Source: an uncultured Aquimarina sp.
GTDB lineage: Bacteria; Bacteroidota; Bacteroidia; Flavobacteriales; Flavobacteriaceae
NCBI GenBank assembly: GCA_947501475.1
Contig: CANMWA010000004.1
Span: 124,001-188,000 of the forward strand
DNA length: 64,000 bases
Direction of reading: 5' to 3'
Below, in pieces: positions 27,145 through 36,381 of the stretch (positions are counted from its first letter, which is position 1; every line of letters starts with the position of its first letter). A program made the translations under genes and the position numbers. The notes under the pieces were generated by a model. It was not told the origin of the DNA. It made no database searches and saw nothing but the letters and a program-made list of their open reading frames with translations.

Positions 27145-27822
27145 ATGATTAAAATAGTATTAATAGATGACCATTTTATGGTTAGAGATGGTATTCGTGC
27201 GATTCTAGAGGATGAAGAACAATACGAAGTGGTTGGAGAGGCGTCAAATGGAGTAGACGCTGTTAAACTGGTAAAGTCCTTACAGCCAGATATTGCTATT
27301 TGTGATATACGTATGCCAGAAATGTCGGGGATCGAAACTGTACAAGAAATGAAGAGGCTGAGTTTGTCTACAAAGACAGTAATGTTGTCTATGCATGATT
27401 CTGATGAATATATCTTACAATCTATTAATGCAGGTGCAGATGGGTATCTACTTAAGGGGGCAAGTAAAGATGAATTTATGAAGGCACTTTCTAAGATAAG
27501 CAAGGGGGAGAAGTACTTTAGTGGGGATGTTTCATCTATCTTAGTCAAAAGAATACGATCAGGAGAAGAAATACATTTAAATAGGGATACTTCTGATAAT
27601 GATTCTAAAACCATTGACAAAAACCCTTTTGATTTAACAAAAAGGGAAAATCAGATACTACGTCTTGCGATTTCAGGAATGACCAATAAAGATATCGCTG
27701 TAGAACTAAATATAAGTAAGCGCACCACAGAAGTACATCGATTTAATCTAATGAAAAAAATGGATGTAAAAAATGTTTTAGAGCTAAGTAATAAGGCCAA
27801 GGAGTATGGAATGATTTCTTAA
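27145..27822 (+). CDS. NarL/LuxR-family response regulator
   Basis: A 225-residue two-component regulator. The receiver domain (1-120) has the acidic pair DD at 8-9 (LIDDH), phosphoacceptor Asp54 in CDIRMPE, and the conserved Lys in GYLLKGA. A linker leads to a LuxR-type HTH (about 160-222, LTKRENQILRLAISGMTNK and VELNISKRTTEVH). The likely partner is the HisKA_3 kinase at 19693. It is divergent from the porin gene and upstream of the nrt operon. E. coli NarL reads TACYYMT heptamers, and TACTTA half sites occur at all four nitrate promoters here, which supports, but does not prove, that this protein binds them. Confidence 0.93.
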   Translation: MIKIVLIDDHFMVRDGIRAILEDEEQYEVVGEASNGVDAVKLVKSLQPDIAICDIRMPEMSGIETVQEMKRLSLSTKTVMLSMHDSDEYILQSINAGADGYLLKGASKDEFMKALSKISKGEKYFSGDVSSILVKRIRSGEEIHLNRDTSDNDSKTIDKNPFDLTKRENQILRLAISGMTNKDIAVELNISKRTTEVHRFNLMKKMDVKNVLELSNKAKEYGMIS

Positions 27823-27922
27823 GCTTTAATTTCAAAAATTCGGTTATCATAATTTTCTACTTTTCAAATTATCAAATCTATAATTTGATGCAAACGATAT
27901 TTTATAAAATGCAATAATTAAT

Positions 27923-27936
27923 AAAATACGTATTTT
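27923..27936. promoter_or_regulatory. ACGT-centred palindrome upstream of nrtA
   Basis: AAAATACGTATTTT is a perfect 14-bp palindrome centred 45 bp upstream of the nrtA -7 box. A 12-bp version (AAATACGTATTT, 32801-32812) overlaps the nasA operator. It may be a second regulator site shared by nitrate genes. Confidence 0.5.
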
Positions 27937-27959
27937 TTCTTACTCATAATCATAATTTA

Positions 27960-27981
27960 TAAGTAATAATACTTAGTTTTG
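27960..27981 (+). promoter_or_regulatory. Nitrate-regulon operator and -7 box of nrtA
   Basis: TAAGTAATAATACTTA (27960-27975) runs into the -7 box TAGTTTTG (27974-27981), sharing TA. It differs by one base from the perfect palindrome at the porin promoter. The leader would be about 30 nt. Confidence 0.75.
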
Positions 27982-28018
27982 GATAATTCTATTAGCGAAA
28001 TTCTCAAAACACAGAATT

Positions 28019-29419
28019 ATGAAAAAAATACATCTTAAAATTGTAATGATTATTACCGTTATGACATTAATGTCTTGCGGAGGAGAAAAGAAAAAAGGAA
28101 TTGCATTAAGCGATGCTACAAAAGAAGAACAGTCAAAGTTACTTATAGAAAAGCCTCAGCTAACTTTTGGTTTTATTAAACTTACTGACATGGCACCTCT
28201 TGCCATAGCAAAAGAAAAAGGTTTTTTCGAAGATGAAGGCCTTTTTGTTTCTGTTGAAGCACAATCTAATTGGAAAAATGTTTTAGATCGTGTAATTGAT
28301 GGACAGTTAGATGGATCTCACATGTTGGCGGGACAACCGATTGCTGCCGGAGCCGGATTTGGTAGACAAGCAGAATTGGTTACTCCATTTTCTATGGATT
28401 TAAATGGGAATGCTATCACAGTATCTAATGATGTATGGTCAAAAATGAAACCTAATGTACCTATTGGTGAAGACGGAAAACCGGTTCATCCAATATCGGC
28501 AGAAGCACTTAAGCCAGTTATAGAATCCTATAAAAATGATGGAAAGGCTTTTAAAATGGGGATGGTGTTCCCTGTATCTACACACAATTATGAAATTAGA
28601 TATTGGTTGGCGGCAGCAGGAATTAATCCAGGGATGTATTCTAAAGATAATATACAAGGACAGATAGATGCCGAAGTGCTACTTTCGGTCACACCACCAC
28701 CACAAATGCCAGCAACTCTTGAGGCAGGAACTATCTATGGCTATTGCGTTGGTGAGCCTTGGAATCAGCAAGCAGTTTTTAAAGGTATTGGAGTGCCCGT
28801 TACTACTAATTACGATATCTGGAAAAATAACCCAGAAAAGGTATTTGTGATGACTAAAAAGTTCATTGAGAAATATCCAAATACTGCGGTTGCAGTCACC
28901 AAAGCTCTTATTAGAGCAGGAAAATGGCTGGATACTCCTGGAAATCGTAAAGAAGCAGTTAAAATATTGTCCATGCCTGGATATGTTGGTGCTGATGAGG
29001 TGGTGCTTGCAAACTCTATGACTGGTACTTTCGAGTTTGAAAAAGGTGATAAGAGAGAAATGCCAGATTTTAATGTCTTTTATCGTTATGATGCTACGTA
29101 TCCTTTTTATTCTGATGGAATTTGGTTTTTAACTCAGATGAGAAGATGGGGGCAAATACCAGAGAGTAAACCAGTAGAATGGTATGAGAAAACAATTAAA
29201 GATATCTATCGCCCTGATATTTGGACCAAAGCAGCGAATTTACTAGTAACAGAGGGGCATCTCGAAGCTTCCGAATTACCAGTGACTGATGGGTATAAAC
29301 CTGTGACCACAGATTTCATAGATGGCAAAAAATATGACGCTCAAGATCCAATCGGATATATAAACAGTTTTGAGATAGGAAATAAAGAAAATACCAAAGG
29401 TGTTTCAAGCATAGAATAG
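28019..29419 (+). CDS. nrtA: Nitrate ABC transporter substrate-binding lipoprotein
   Basis: A 466-residue lipoprotein (lipobox LMSC, Cys20) of the NrtA/CmpA group of the nitrate/sulfonate/bicarbonate family. Family features are [21 protein letters not shown] near residue 50, [21 protein letters not shown], and the long C-terminal half with RPDIWTKAA. It would capture nitrate in the periplasm for the permease and two ATPases that follow. It heads the nrt operon under an operator-linked promoter. A hairpin at 29451-29487 separates it from the permease gene and could allow extra binding-protein mRNA. Nitrate rather than bicarbonate or cyanate is inferred from the adjacent nitrate and nitrite reductases. 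Confidence 0.93.
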   Translation: MKKIHLKIVMIITVMTLMSCGGEKKKGIALSDATKEEQSKLLIEKPQLTFGFIKLTDMAPLAIAKEKGFFEDEGLFVSVEAQSNWKNVLDRVIDGQLDGSHMLAGQPIAAGAGFGRQAELVTPFSMDLNGNAITVSNDVWSKMKPNVPIGEDGKPVHPISAEALKPVIESYKNDGKAFKMGMVFPVSTHNYEIRYWLAAAGINPGMYSKDNIQGQIDAEVLLSVTPPPQMPATLEAGTIYGYCVGEPWNQQAVFKGIGVPVTTNYDIWKNNPEKVFVMTKKFIEKYPNTAVAVTKALIRAGKWLDTPGNRKEAVKILSMPGYVGADEVVLANSMTGTFEFEKGDKREMPDFNVFYRYDATYPFYSDGIWFLTQMRRWGQIPESKPVEWYEKTIKDIYRPDIWTKAANLLVTEGHLEASELPVTDGYKPVTTDFIDGKKYDAQDPIGYINSFEIGNKENTKGVSSIE

Positions 29420-29450
29420 CACATTAATAATTATCAATTAATTACACATT

Positions 29451-29487
29451 CCAATCATCAAGCACAATGTAAACACTTGGTGATTGG
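29451..29487 (+). terminator. Intercistronic hairpin between nrtA and nrtB
   Basis: CCAATCATCAAG (29451-29462) pairs with CTTGGTGATTGG (29476-29487), with one G-U pair in RNA and a 13-nt loop. No T-run follows. It probably stabilises the upstream nrtA mRNA segment. Confidence 0.6.
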
Positions 29488-29517
29488 ATATAGGAGAACT
29501 TAAAAAGATTTAAAGAG

Positions 29518-30615
29518 ATGAAAGATAGATCAATCCATATCCTAAACTTTGTAGGTTTAGGTTTTTTTGAACCTGCAATTAGGTTGGCAACAGGCGAGGA
29601 GGTTAAAAAAAATTTGATAGTACTATTCAAAAAAGTGTTTTTACCCATATTTTCTATATTGATGTTTTTGATGGTGTGGCATTCTGGTGCTATGTATTTG
29701 TACAATATCGAAAAAGATGCCCGTATAGAAAAAGCATTGGCAGATAGAGGAGAAGTAGCTGCCAATGAAATGCGAACCTGTATTGAATCAGGAGACATTA
29801 GTTGTCAACCAAATACATTACCATCACCTGCACACGTTTGGACGGCTTATGAATCGTTATTATCAGACCATAGAATCATTTCAGAAAAGAAATCGGCTTT
29901 TGCTGAAAAAATAGCAGCGACCAATTTACAAAGAGAAGAACAAGGTTTAAGCACAATAAAGTATACAGGGAGGCCGTCATTTGTAGATCAGATTTTTACT
30001 AGTCTTAAAACTGTTTTTGCAGGATTTTTGTTAGCACTTTTTATAGCAGTACCCATTGGTGTTATGCTTGGATTAAGCGAAACCCTAAGATCGTCTGTTA
30101 ATTGGTTAATACAAATTTTTAAGCCTGTTTCTCCTGTGGTTTGGTTACTTCTTGTTTTCATGATTGTGAAAACGCTAAACAGAAATTCTGACACCGATAG
30201 TTCATTTATTATTTCATTTATAAGTGTAGGATTGTGTTCGATGTGGGCAACATTGGTTAATACAAGTATGGGAGTGTCCTCTGTTGATAAAGATTATATA
30301 AACGTAGCTAAAGTATTACAGTTAAGTGTTGCGCAAAAAGTATTTAAAATTATTTTACCCTCTTCTTTTCCGTTAATTTTTACAGGCCTTAGAATTACAC
30401 TGTCAGTAGCTTGGATGGTTTTAATTGCCATTGAATTATTAGCACAAAGTCCTGGTTTAGGATCATTTGTTTGGGAAGAATTTCAAAATGGAGCAAACGA
30501 TTCAAACTCTAAAATTATAGTGGCAATGTTTGTAATAGGTATCATAGGATTCTTATTGGATAGAATTATGTTAACAATACAAAAGTTTGTAACATTTACA
30601 GAAGAAACTGCTTAA
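29518..30615 (+). CDS. nrtB: Nitrate ABC transporter permease
   Basis: A 365-residue inner-membrane permease of the binding-protein-dependent type. One N-terminal transmembrane segment (about 43-62) precedes a periplasmic stretch with two Cys (CIESGDISC), then about five more segments. The EAA-like loop that contacts the ATPase reads [20 protein letters not shown]. An N-terminal extension of this kind is common in NrtB-type proteins. It follows nrtA and lies 10 bp before the first ATPase gene. The start at 29518 has GAG-rich upstream bases but no strong Shine-Dalgarno site. Confidence 0.92.
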   Translation: MKDRSIHILNFVGLGFFEPAIRLATGEEVKKNLIVLFKKVFLPIFSILMFLMVWHSGAMYLYNIEKDARIEKALADRGEVAANEMRTCIESGDISCQPNTLPSPAHVWTAYESLLSDHRIISEKKSAFAEKIAATNLQREEQGLSTIKYTGRPSFVDQIFTSLKTVFAGFLLALFIAVPIGVMLGLSETLRSSVNWLIQIFKPVSPVVWLLLVFMIVKTLNRNSDTDSSFIISFISVGLCSMWATLVNTSMGVSSVDKDYINVAKVLQLSVAQKVFKIILPSSFPLIFTGLRITLSVAWMVLIAIELLAQSPGLGSFVWEEFQNGANDSNSKIIVAMFVIGIIGFLLDRIMLTIQKFVTFTEETA

Positions 30616-30625
30616 TACTAAAGAT

Positions 30626-31489
30626 ATGGCATATATAGAATTACGAAATGTATCAAAATCATTCGGGATAGGTAACAATAGAACAAAAGTATTATCAAAT
30701 ATAAACCTCGAAATCGAAGAAGGAGAATTTGTTGCTATAGTTGGTTTTACAGGAAGTGGTAAAACGACTTTGATTAATTTGATTTCAGGGTTAATGATGC
30801 CAGATGAAGGCGAGGTATTATTCAAAGGTGAACCAGTAACAGGTCCTAGTCATGAACGTGGAGTAATTTTTCAGAATTATTCATTATTACCCTGGCTCAA
30901 TGTTAAAAAAAATGTAGGGATGGCGGTAAAAGAGGCATTCAAAAAAATGTCAAGAAAAGAAAGAAGCAAACGTATCGAAGAGTATGTTGAAATGGTTAAT
31001 CTGTCACCGGCAATACATAAATTACCAAAAGAACTTTCAGGAGGGATGAGACAAAGAGTTTCTGTAACCAGAGCCTTATCTATGAGTCCTGATGTTATCT
31101 TGATGGACGAGCCTCTTAGTGCTTTGGATGCATTAACCAGAGGAAATCTTCAACAGGAGATTCTCAAGATTTGGAATAAAGATAAAAAGACAGCTTTATT
31201 GATTACTAATGATGTAGATGAAGGTATTTTGATGGCTGATAGGATTATTCCACTTAAACCGGGACCCAAAGCTACTCTTGGCCCTGAATATAAGATTAAT
31301 CTAGAACGACCAAGAGACAAAACAACCTTGAATCATGATGAAGAATATAAAAAACTACGTAACAGCATCATAGAATATTTGATCCAGATTGGGGAGCAAC
31401 GTGCCTCAAAAAAAGAGAATAATTACGTACTACCAGACATCAAACCTAAAATGAAACCAATGCCTTTTAGAAGGTTGAGTTTTAGTTAA
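30626..31489 (+). CDS. nrtC: Nitrate ABC transporter ATPase (first)
   Basis: A 287-residue ABC ATPase. Walker A is GFTGSGKTT (about 42-50), the Q-loop [11 protein letters not shown], the signature LSGGMRQRV and Walker [14 protein letters not shown]. The switch region reads TNDVDEG, with Asn where His is usual (THDVDE in the second ATPase), so this subunit may hydrolyse ATP poorly. It lacks the C-terminal NrtA-like domain of cyanobacterial NrtC, so the symbol reflects position, not that fusion. Adjacent to a second, canonical ATPase, the pair probably forms a heterodimer. Confidence 0.9.
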   Translation: MAYIELRNVSKSFGIGNNRTKVLSNINLEIEEGEFVAIVGFTGSGKTTLINLISGLMMPDEGEVLFKGEPVTGPSHERGVIFQNYSLLPWLNVKKNVGMAVKEAFKKMSRKERSKRIEEYVEMVNLSPAIHKLPKELSGGMRQRVSVTRALSMSPDVILMDEPLSALDALTRGNLQQEILKIWNKDKKTALLITNDVDEGILMADRIIPLKPGPKATLGPEYKINLERPRDKTTLNHDEEYKKLRNSIIEYLIQIGEQRASKKENNYVLPDIKPKMKPMPFRRLSFS

Positions 31490-31502
31490 AAACTTATTAG
31501 AT

Positions 31503-32327
31503 ATGGAAGAAATACTTGAAAAATCAAAAGCCCGTAGATCCGATAATGGCTTATTTGAGGATAAATATATGATGGATATTTCCCAGCTTACAAAAATTTA
31601 TCCCACCCCAAATGGTGATTATGTTGTGTTAGATGATTTAGATTTAAAAATTAAACACGAAGAATTTGTTTCTATAATTGGACACTCAGGTTGTGGTAAA
31701 TCTACATTACTTACTATGATCGCCGGGCTTAATCCTATTTCAAGAGGGACTATTGTGGTCAATAATCAAACTATAAAAGGACCTGGTCCCGATAGGGGAG
31801 TTATTTTTCAATCTCCAAGTCTCTTGCCCTGGATGACTGCATATGAAAATGTGATGTTAGGCGTAAAACAGGTTTTTGGGCACGGTACTAAAAAAGACCG
31901 GGATGATATTGTTAAGTATTATTTAGCCAAAGTGGGGTTAGAAGATGCAATGTATAAAAAGGCTAAAGAATTGTCACAAGGAATGCAGCAAAGGGTTGGT
32001 ATTGCAAGAGCATTTGCAATAAAGCCAAAAGTATTGTTGTTAGATGAACCTTTTGGAATGTTAGACTCGTTGACCAGGGGAGAATTACAAGATGTATTAA
32101 TTGAAGTCTGGAATCAGGAAAAGATAACAGCCATAATGATTACCCATGATGTAGATGAATCTATTTTTTTGGCAGATAGAGTTATAATGATGACTAGTGG
32201 TCCAAGGGCTAAAGTTGGTGATATTTTAGAAATTGATTTTGAAAGACCACGCTTAAGAAAAGATGTTTTAGATCACCCAGATTACTATAACTATAGAGAG
32301 CATTTAATTGACTTTTTAGAACATTAA
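31503..32327 (+). CDS. nrtD: Nitrate ABC transporter ATPase (second)
   Basis: A 274-residue ABC ATPase. Walker A is GHSGCGKST (about 59-67), the Q-loop FQSPSLLPWM, signature LSQGMQQRV, Walker B VLLLDEPFGMLD and switch THDVDES with the catalytic His intact. The signature has Gln in place of the second residue (LSGG to LSQG), which is usual for this family. An N-terminal tail of about 25 residues precedes the domain. It closes the nrtABCD operon, 13 bp after nrtC. Confidence 0.93.
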   Translation: MEEILEKSKARRSDNGLFEDKYMMDISQLTKIYPTPNGDYVVLDDLDLKIKHEEFVSIIGHSGCGKSTLLTMIAGLNPISRGTIVVNNQTIKGPGPDRGVIFQSPSLLPWMTAYENVMLGVKQVFGHGTKKDRDDIVKYYLAKVGLEDAMYKKAKELSQGMQQRVGIARAFAIKPKVLLLDEPFGMLDSLTRGELQDVLIEVWNQEKITAIMITHDVDESIFLADRVIMMTSGPRAKVGDILEIDFERPRLRKDVLDHPDYYNYREHLIDFLEH

Positions 32328-32347
32328 TACGGGTTTTAAAAAAGAAA

Positions 32348-32431
32348 AAGCCCCTGATGTTTTGTTAAAATTGCTTTATTTTTTTACCTTGTTTAGAGAA
32401 ATAAATATTTTAATTTAAACATTTGGGGCTT
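32348..32431 (+). terminator. Long-loop hairpin after nrtD
   Basis: AAGCCCCTGATGTTT (32348-32362) and AAACATTTGGGGCTT (32417-32431) pair at 13 of 15 positions across a 54-nt AT-rich loop. It begins 20 bp after the nrtD stop and may define the transcript 3' end. Confidence 0.5.
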
Positions 32432-32648
32432 AGTGTTTGATTACATGTAGGATACTATACTTTCTTTATTGTTTTTCAAAAAAATAATAACTTTTTTAGA
32501 CTAAATGACTTCCCTAGACGTTTAAAAAAAGGTTTGTGCGATATCACATTAATACTTATGATATATATAGAATTTTGATACATAAATTCATTACAATTTA
32601 GTGTTGAAACCTTAAAGAACTAAAGTAGCTTTAAGTGTTTCTTGTGTT

Positions 32649-32682
32649 GCCGGTTACAAGAAGTTGTGACCGGCTTTTTTTT
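32649..32682 (+). terminator. Strong Rho-independent terminator
   Basis: GCCGGTTACAA (32649-32659) pairs with TTGTGACCGGC (32664-32674), one G-U wobble, with a 4-nt loop and eight T residues (32675-32682). It lies more than 300 bp beyond nrtD and before the nasA promoter. A smaller stem CTTAAAG/CTTTAAG precedes it near 32614-32636. Confidence 0.85.
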
Positions 32683-32803
32683 ATTAAACTTAATAAAATA
32701 AGCCTTTCAATAATTTCATAATCATTTTTTAACCCAACCTATTTTATTGAATTGATAATTCTTTTGATTCTTAGATAGAAAATAGTTTTGAAGTTATATT
32801 AAA

Positions 32804-32825
32804 TACGTATTTATACTTAGTTTTG
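32804..32825 (+). promoter_or_regulatory. Nitrate-regulon operator and -7 box of nasA
   Basis: TACGTATTTATACTTA (32804-32819) runs into the -7 box TAGTTTTG (32818-32825), sharing TA, as at nirB, the porin and nrtA. The leader would be about 25 nt. Confidence 0.7.
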
Positions 32826-32857
32826 AAGACGAAAAAATGAGTATATAAGGAGAGCGT

Positions 32858-35800
32858 ATGTCGATATTCAAATCATATAAAACAACATGTTCTTATTGCG
32901 GTGTTGGCTGTGGGATAATTGCTAAAAAGGATATAAAAGGAGTGATTTCTGTAGAAGGAGATCCAGATCATCCGGTAAATCGAGGACTATTATGTTCTAA
33001 AGGAATGAATTTACATCATGTAGTTCAGGATAAGAGCGATCGTATCTTGTATCCAGAAATGCGTTGGAGTAAAGGGCATGATCGTCACCGAGTATCTTGG
33101 GATCAAGCACTAGATAGAGCAACAGCAGTTTTTAATACAATTATAAAAAAATATGGGCCAGATAGTGTTGGTTTTTATGTGTCTGGACAATGTCTTACAG
33201 AAGAGTATTATTTAGTTAACAAACTTGCTAAGGGTTTTGTTGGAACTAACAATATCGATACCAATTCTAGATTGTGTATGAGTTCTGCAGTGGTAGGATA
33301 TAAACAAGCACTTGGTGAAGACAGTGTTCCAATTTCTTACCAGGACATAGAACTTGCAGATTGTTTTATGATTGCTGGCGCAAACCCTGCTTGGTGTCAC
33401 CCTATTTTGTATAGAAGAATAGAAGCTCATAAAGAAAAGAATCCCAGTACTAAAATCATTGTTGTAGACCCAAGAAGAACACAATCTTGTGATATAGCAG
33501 ATTTACATTTGCAAATTCTTCCCGGCACCGATGTAGTTTTATATAATGCTATTGCAAAGCGATTAATTGATAGAAAGAAGATCGATAAAAACTTTATTCT
33601 TAGTCATACCGATAATTTTGAAGCACTAAAAAAATCATTACAATCCACATCTCTTACAGAATCAGCTAAAATATGTGGTATTACTGTGGCTGAAATAAAA
33701 AAAGCAGCTTCATATATTGCAGATGCAAAGGGGTTTATGACACTTTGGGCAATGGGACTTAATCAAAGCTCTATTGGGGTGAATAAAAATAATGCTTTAT
33801 TGAACTTATCATTGCTTACTGGGCATATAGGCAAGCCTGGATCAGGACCATTTTCGTTAACAGGTCAGCCTAATGCAATGGGTGGTAGAGAAGTAGGAGG
33901 TATGGCTAACCTTCTGGCTGTACATAAAGATTTAGCAAATGATAACCACAGAAGAGAAGTAGCAAATTTTTGGGGAGGAAAAGAGATTTCGGCAAAACCA
34001 GGACTTACTGCTACCGAAATGTTTGATGCGTTAGAAAGTGGTAAATTAAAAGCAGTATGGATTATATGTACAAATCCATTAGTAAGTCTTCCTAACGCGA
34101 ATAAAGTTGAAAAAGCCTTAAAAAATGCAAAATTTGTAATTGTTCAGGATATATCTCATCGTTCAGAAACGACAGAGTATGCAGATTTGCTGCTTCCTGC
34201 AGCAGGGTGGGCAGAAAAGGAAGGAACAATGACGAATAGCGAACGCCGCATTACCTACTTAAATAAAGTAATTGATCCTCCAGGAGAAGCGTTACCAGAT
34301 GCAGAAATTTTATGGAATTTTGCCCGAAAGATGGGGTACAGAGGGTTTGATTATAACTCGGTTGAAGAAGTATATAAAGAACATTGCACATTAACTAAAG
34401 GAACTAACATTGATATTTCGGGACTTAATTATGCACGCCTTAAAACCGAAGGTAGTTTTCAATGGCCTGTGCCAGATACAAATCATGAAGGTACAACGCG
34501 TCTTTTTGAAGATAAAAAATTCTATACTGATACCGAAAATGCAAAATTCATAGTCCCAAGGTTTACCAAACCTACTTCAGAGCTACTGACCATAAAGCAT
34601 CCATTAATTCTTACTACAGGTAGAGTTCGAGATCAATGGCATACCAGAACAAAAACTGGTAAAGTAAATCGATTGCTTACTCATATTCCTGATCCGTACC
34701 TGGAAATGAATCAGGTAGATACTTTTTTACGAAAATTGAAGGACGGAGATATTGCAGTTATAGAAAGTAAACGAGGTAAAGTGCAAGTTAAAATTAAAGT
34801 GAGCGATACGATCAACAAAGGAGTTGTTTTTCTTCCGATGCATTGGGGTAAGGTATTAGGTAATGATTATGGTAGAGCCAATAACCTTACGACAAGCATA
34901 ATTGATCCAATTTCAAAAGAACCAGATTTTAAATTCTCAGCTGTTCAAGTTTCAAAATATATAAAACCAAAACAGAAGATTTGTATTATTGGCGCTGGTA
35001 CAGCAGCATACCGTTTTATTCAGACGTATAGAGAATACAATACTGAGGATGAAATTGTAGTGTTTTCTAAAGAACCATACCCGTTTTATAACCGAGTTTT
35101 ACTTCCTGAATACGTGAGTGAAGAATTAACATGGGAACAGTTACAGAAGATGCGAGAAGGGAGTATGGAATCATTTAACGTAACGCTTTTGACAAGCAAC
35201 CCCATCGAAGAGATTAATAAAGAAGAAAAATATATTATAGATAGTAAAGGCAAAAAGCATACGTATGATGTGATTTTGATGGCTACGGGTAGTCGTGCTT
35301 TTGTACCAAAAGAGGTACCTATTCATTTACCAGGAAGATTTACAATGCGTGATCGCGGTGATGCAGATAAATTAAAAGCATATCTTAATCAAACAGGCTT
35401 GCCAGAAAATGAACAACATGTTACTATAATAGGAGGTGGGCTGTTAGGACTTGAATTGGCCGCAGCACTTCGCAAAAAAGATGTAAAAATTACTATCGTA
35501 CAACGCGGTAATCGGTTAATGGAGCGTCAATTAGATATTGTTGCTAGTCGTTTGTTGGCAGAAGATGTAATTGAAAAAGGAATCCAAATTCATTTTGATA
35601 ACGAAGTAGATACTGTATTTAATCAAGATACAGGTGATTTATTAGTCAATCTAAAATCGGGTAAATCATTCATTTGTAATGCAGTGGTATACTCAATAGG
35701 GACAATTCCTAATATCGATTTGGCAAAAAGGATAGGAGTAGATTGTAGACGAGGGATCATGGTAAATCAATACTTACAATCAAGTGATCCTAATATTTTT

Positions 35801-36379
35801 GCTGTAGGTGAAATTGCAGAGTTTAAAGGAAATCTGTTTGGTATTACTGCCGCTGCAGAACAACAAGCAGATATAGTAGCTAGATATTTATTAGGAGATT
35901 TTAGCGCTATATATAGAGGTTCTGTATTTATGAATATTCTCAAATTTGAAGATTTAGATCTTTGTAGTATTGGTAATATTGATATGCCTGTAAATGATTC
36001 GTCTTATGAAGAGATAGTTTTTATGGATGTTCGTAAGCGTTTTTACAAGAAATGCATTGTAAAAGATGATCGATTAGTAGGGGCAATTTTGATGGGAGAT
36101 AAGAAAGAGTTTGCAGACTTTAAACGTCTTATTGAAGAAAAAATAGAACTATCTGAAAAACGTGAAGAGTTGTTGCGATCTTCTCAACCTAGTGACCCTG
36201 TTATTGGTAAACTAATTTGTTCATGTAGTCAGGTTGGTGAAGGAAATCTGGAACAAGTAATTAAATCTGGATGCGAAGATTTCTCAACGCTTTGTATTAA
36301 AACAGGAGCAGGTTTAGGTTGTGGCAGCTGTAAACCTGAAGTAAAAGAAGTGTTAAATAATGTTTTGCAATTGGCTTAG
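32858..36379 (+). CDS. nasA: Assimilatory nitrate reductase fused to flavoprotein and BFD domains
   Basis: A 1173-residue cytoplasmic fusion that reduces nitrate to nitrite. Residues 1-700 form the molybdopterin part: [4Fe-4S] ligands Cys11, 14, 18 and 46 (CSYCGVGC...LLCSKG), then the Mo-bis-MGD domains and a C-terminal MopB segment (LTTGRVRDQWHTRTKTGKV). Residues about 703-1090 form an FAD/NAD(P) oxidoreductase like the NirB N-terminus (CIIGAGTAAY, TIIGGGLLGLELA). Residues about 1118-1165 are a BFD-like [2Fe-2S] module (Cys1121, 1123, 1155, 1158). In many bacteria the flavoprotein is a separate NasB subunit. A clear AGGAG precedes the start. It lies 2 bp before the next gene. Confidence 0.95.
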   Translation: MSIFKSYKTTCSYCGVGCGIIAKKDIKGVISVEGDPDHPVNRGLLCSKGMNLHHVVQDKSDRILYPEMRWSKGHDRHRVSWDQALDRATAVFNTIIKKYGPDSVGFYVSGQCLTEEYYLVNKLAKGFVGTNNIDTNSRLCMSSAVVGYKQALGEDSVPISYQDIELADCFMIAGANPAWCHPILYRRIEAHKEKNPSTKIIVVDPRRTQSCDIADLHLQILPGTDVVLYNAIAKRLIDRKKIDKNFILSHTDNFEALKKSLQSTSLTESAKICGITVAEIKKAASYIADAKGFMTLWAMGLNQSSIGVNKNNALLNLSLLTGHIGKPGSGPFSLTGQPNAMGGREVGGMANLLAVHKDLANDNHRREVANFWGGKEISAKPGLTATEMFDALESGKLKAVWIICTNPLVSLPNANKVEKALKNAKFVIVQDISHRSETTEYADLLLPAAGWAEKEGTMTNSERRITYLNKVIDPPGEALPDAEILWNFARKMGYRGFDYNSVEEVYKEHCTLTKGTNIDISGLNYARLKTEGSFQWPVPDTNHEGTTRLFEDKKFYTDTENAKFIVPRFTKPTSELLTIKHPLILTTGRVRDQWHTRTKTGKVNRLLTHIPDPYLEMNQVDTFLRKLKDGDIAVIESKRGKVQVKIKVSDTINKGVVFLPMHWGKVLGNDYGRANNLTTSIIDPISKEPDFKFSAVQVSKYIKPKQKICIIGAGTAAYRFIQTYREYNTEDEIVVFSKEPYPFYNRVLLPEYVSEELTWEQLQKMREGSMESFNVTLLTSNPIEEINKEEKYIIDSKGKKHTYDVILMATGSRAFVPKEVPIHLPGRFTMRDRGDADKLKAYLNQTGLPENEQHVTIIGGGLLGLELAAALRKKDVKITIVQRGNRLMERQLDIVASRLLAEDVIEKGIQIHFDNEVDTVFNQDTGDLLVNLKSGKSFICNAVVYSIGTIPNIDLAKRIGVDCRRGIMVNQYLQSSDPNIFAVGEIAEFKGNLFGITAAAEQQADIVARYLLGDFSAIYRGSVFMNILKFEDLDLCSIGNIDMPVNDSSYEEIVFMDVRKRFYKKCIVKDDRLVGAILMGDKKEFADFKRLIEEKIELSEKREELLRSSQPSDPVIGKLICSCSQVGEGNLEQVIKSGCEDFSTLCIKTGAGLGCGSCKPEVKEVLNNVLQLA

Positions 36380-36381
36380 TT

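Larger units (their letters stand above)
32328..32857 (+). other. 530-bp gap between nrtD and nasA
   Basis: No protein gene was found. It holds a large imperfect hairpin (32348-32431), a strong terminator (32649-32682) that may end a small RNA, and the nasA promoter with its operator (32804-32825). A second TAGTTTTGAAG lies at 32783-32793, repeated exactly at 32818-32828. A three-codon reading frame (ATG AGT ATA TAA, 32837-32848) ends inside the nasA Shine-Dalgarno region. Confidence 0.7.

Noticed and set aside
27864..27888. Terminator for the response-regulator gene
   Set aside because: A 9-bp AT-only stem (TCAAATTAT/ATAATTTGA) lacks a T-run and GC content; too weak to list as a feature.
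32560..32857. Molybdenum-cofactor riboswitch ahead of nitrate reductase
   Set aside because: The predicted nasA promoter at 32804-32825 lies downstream of the structured region, so that RNA would not be in the nasA leader.
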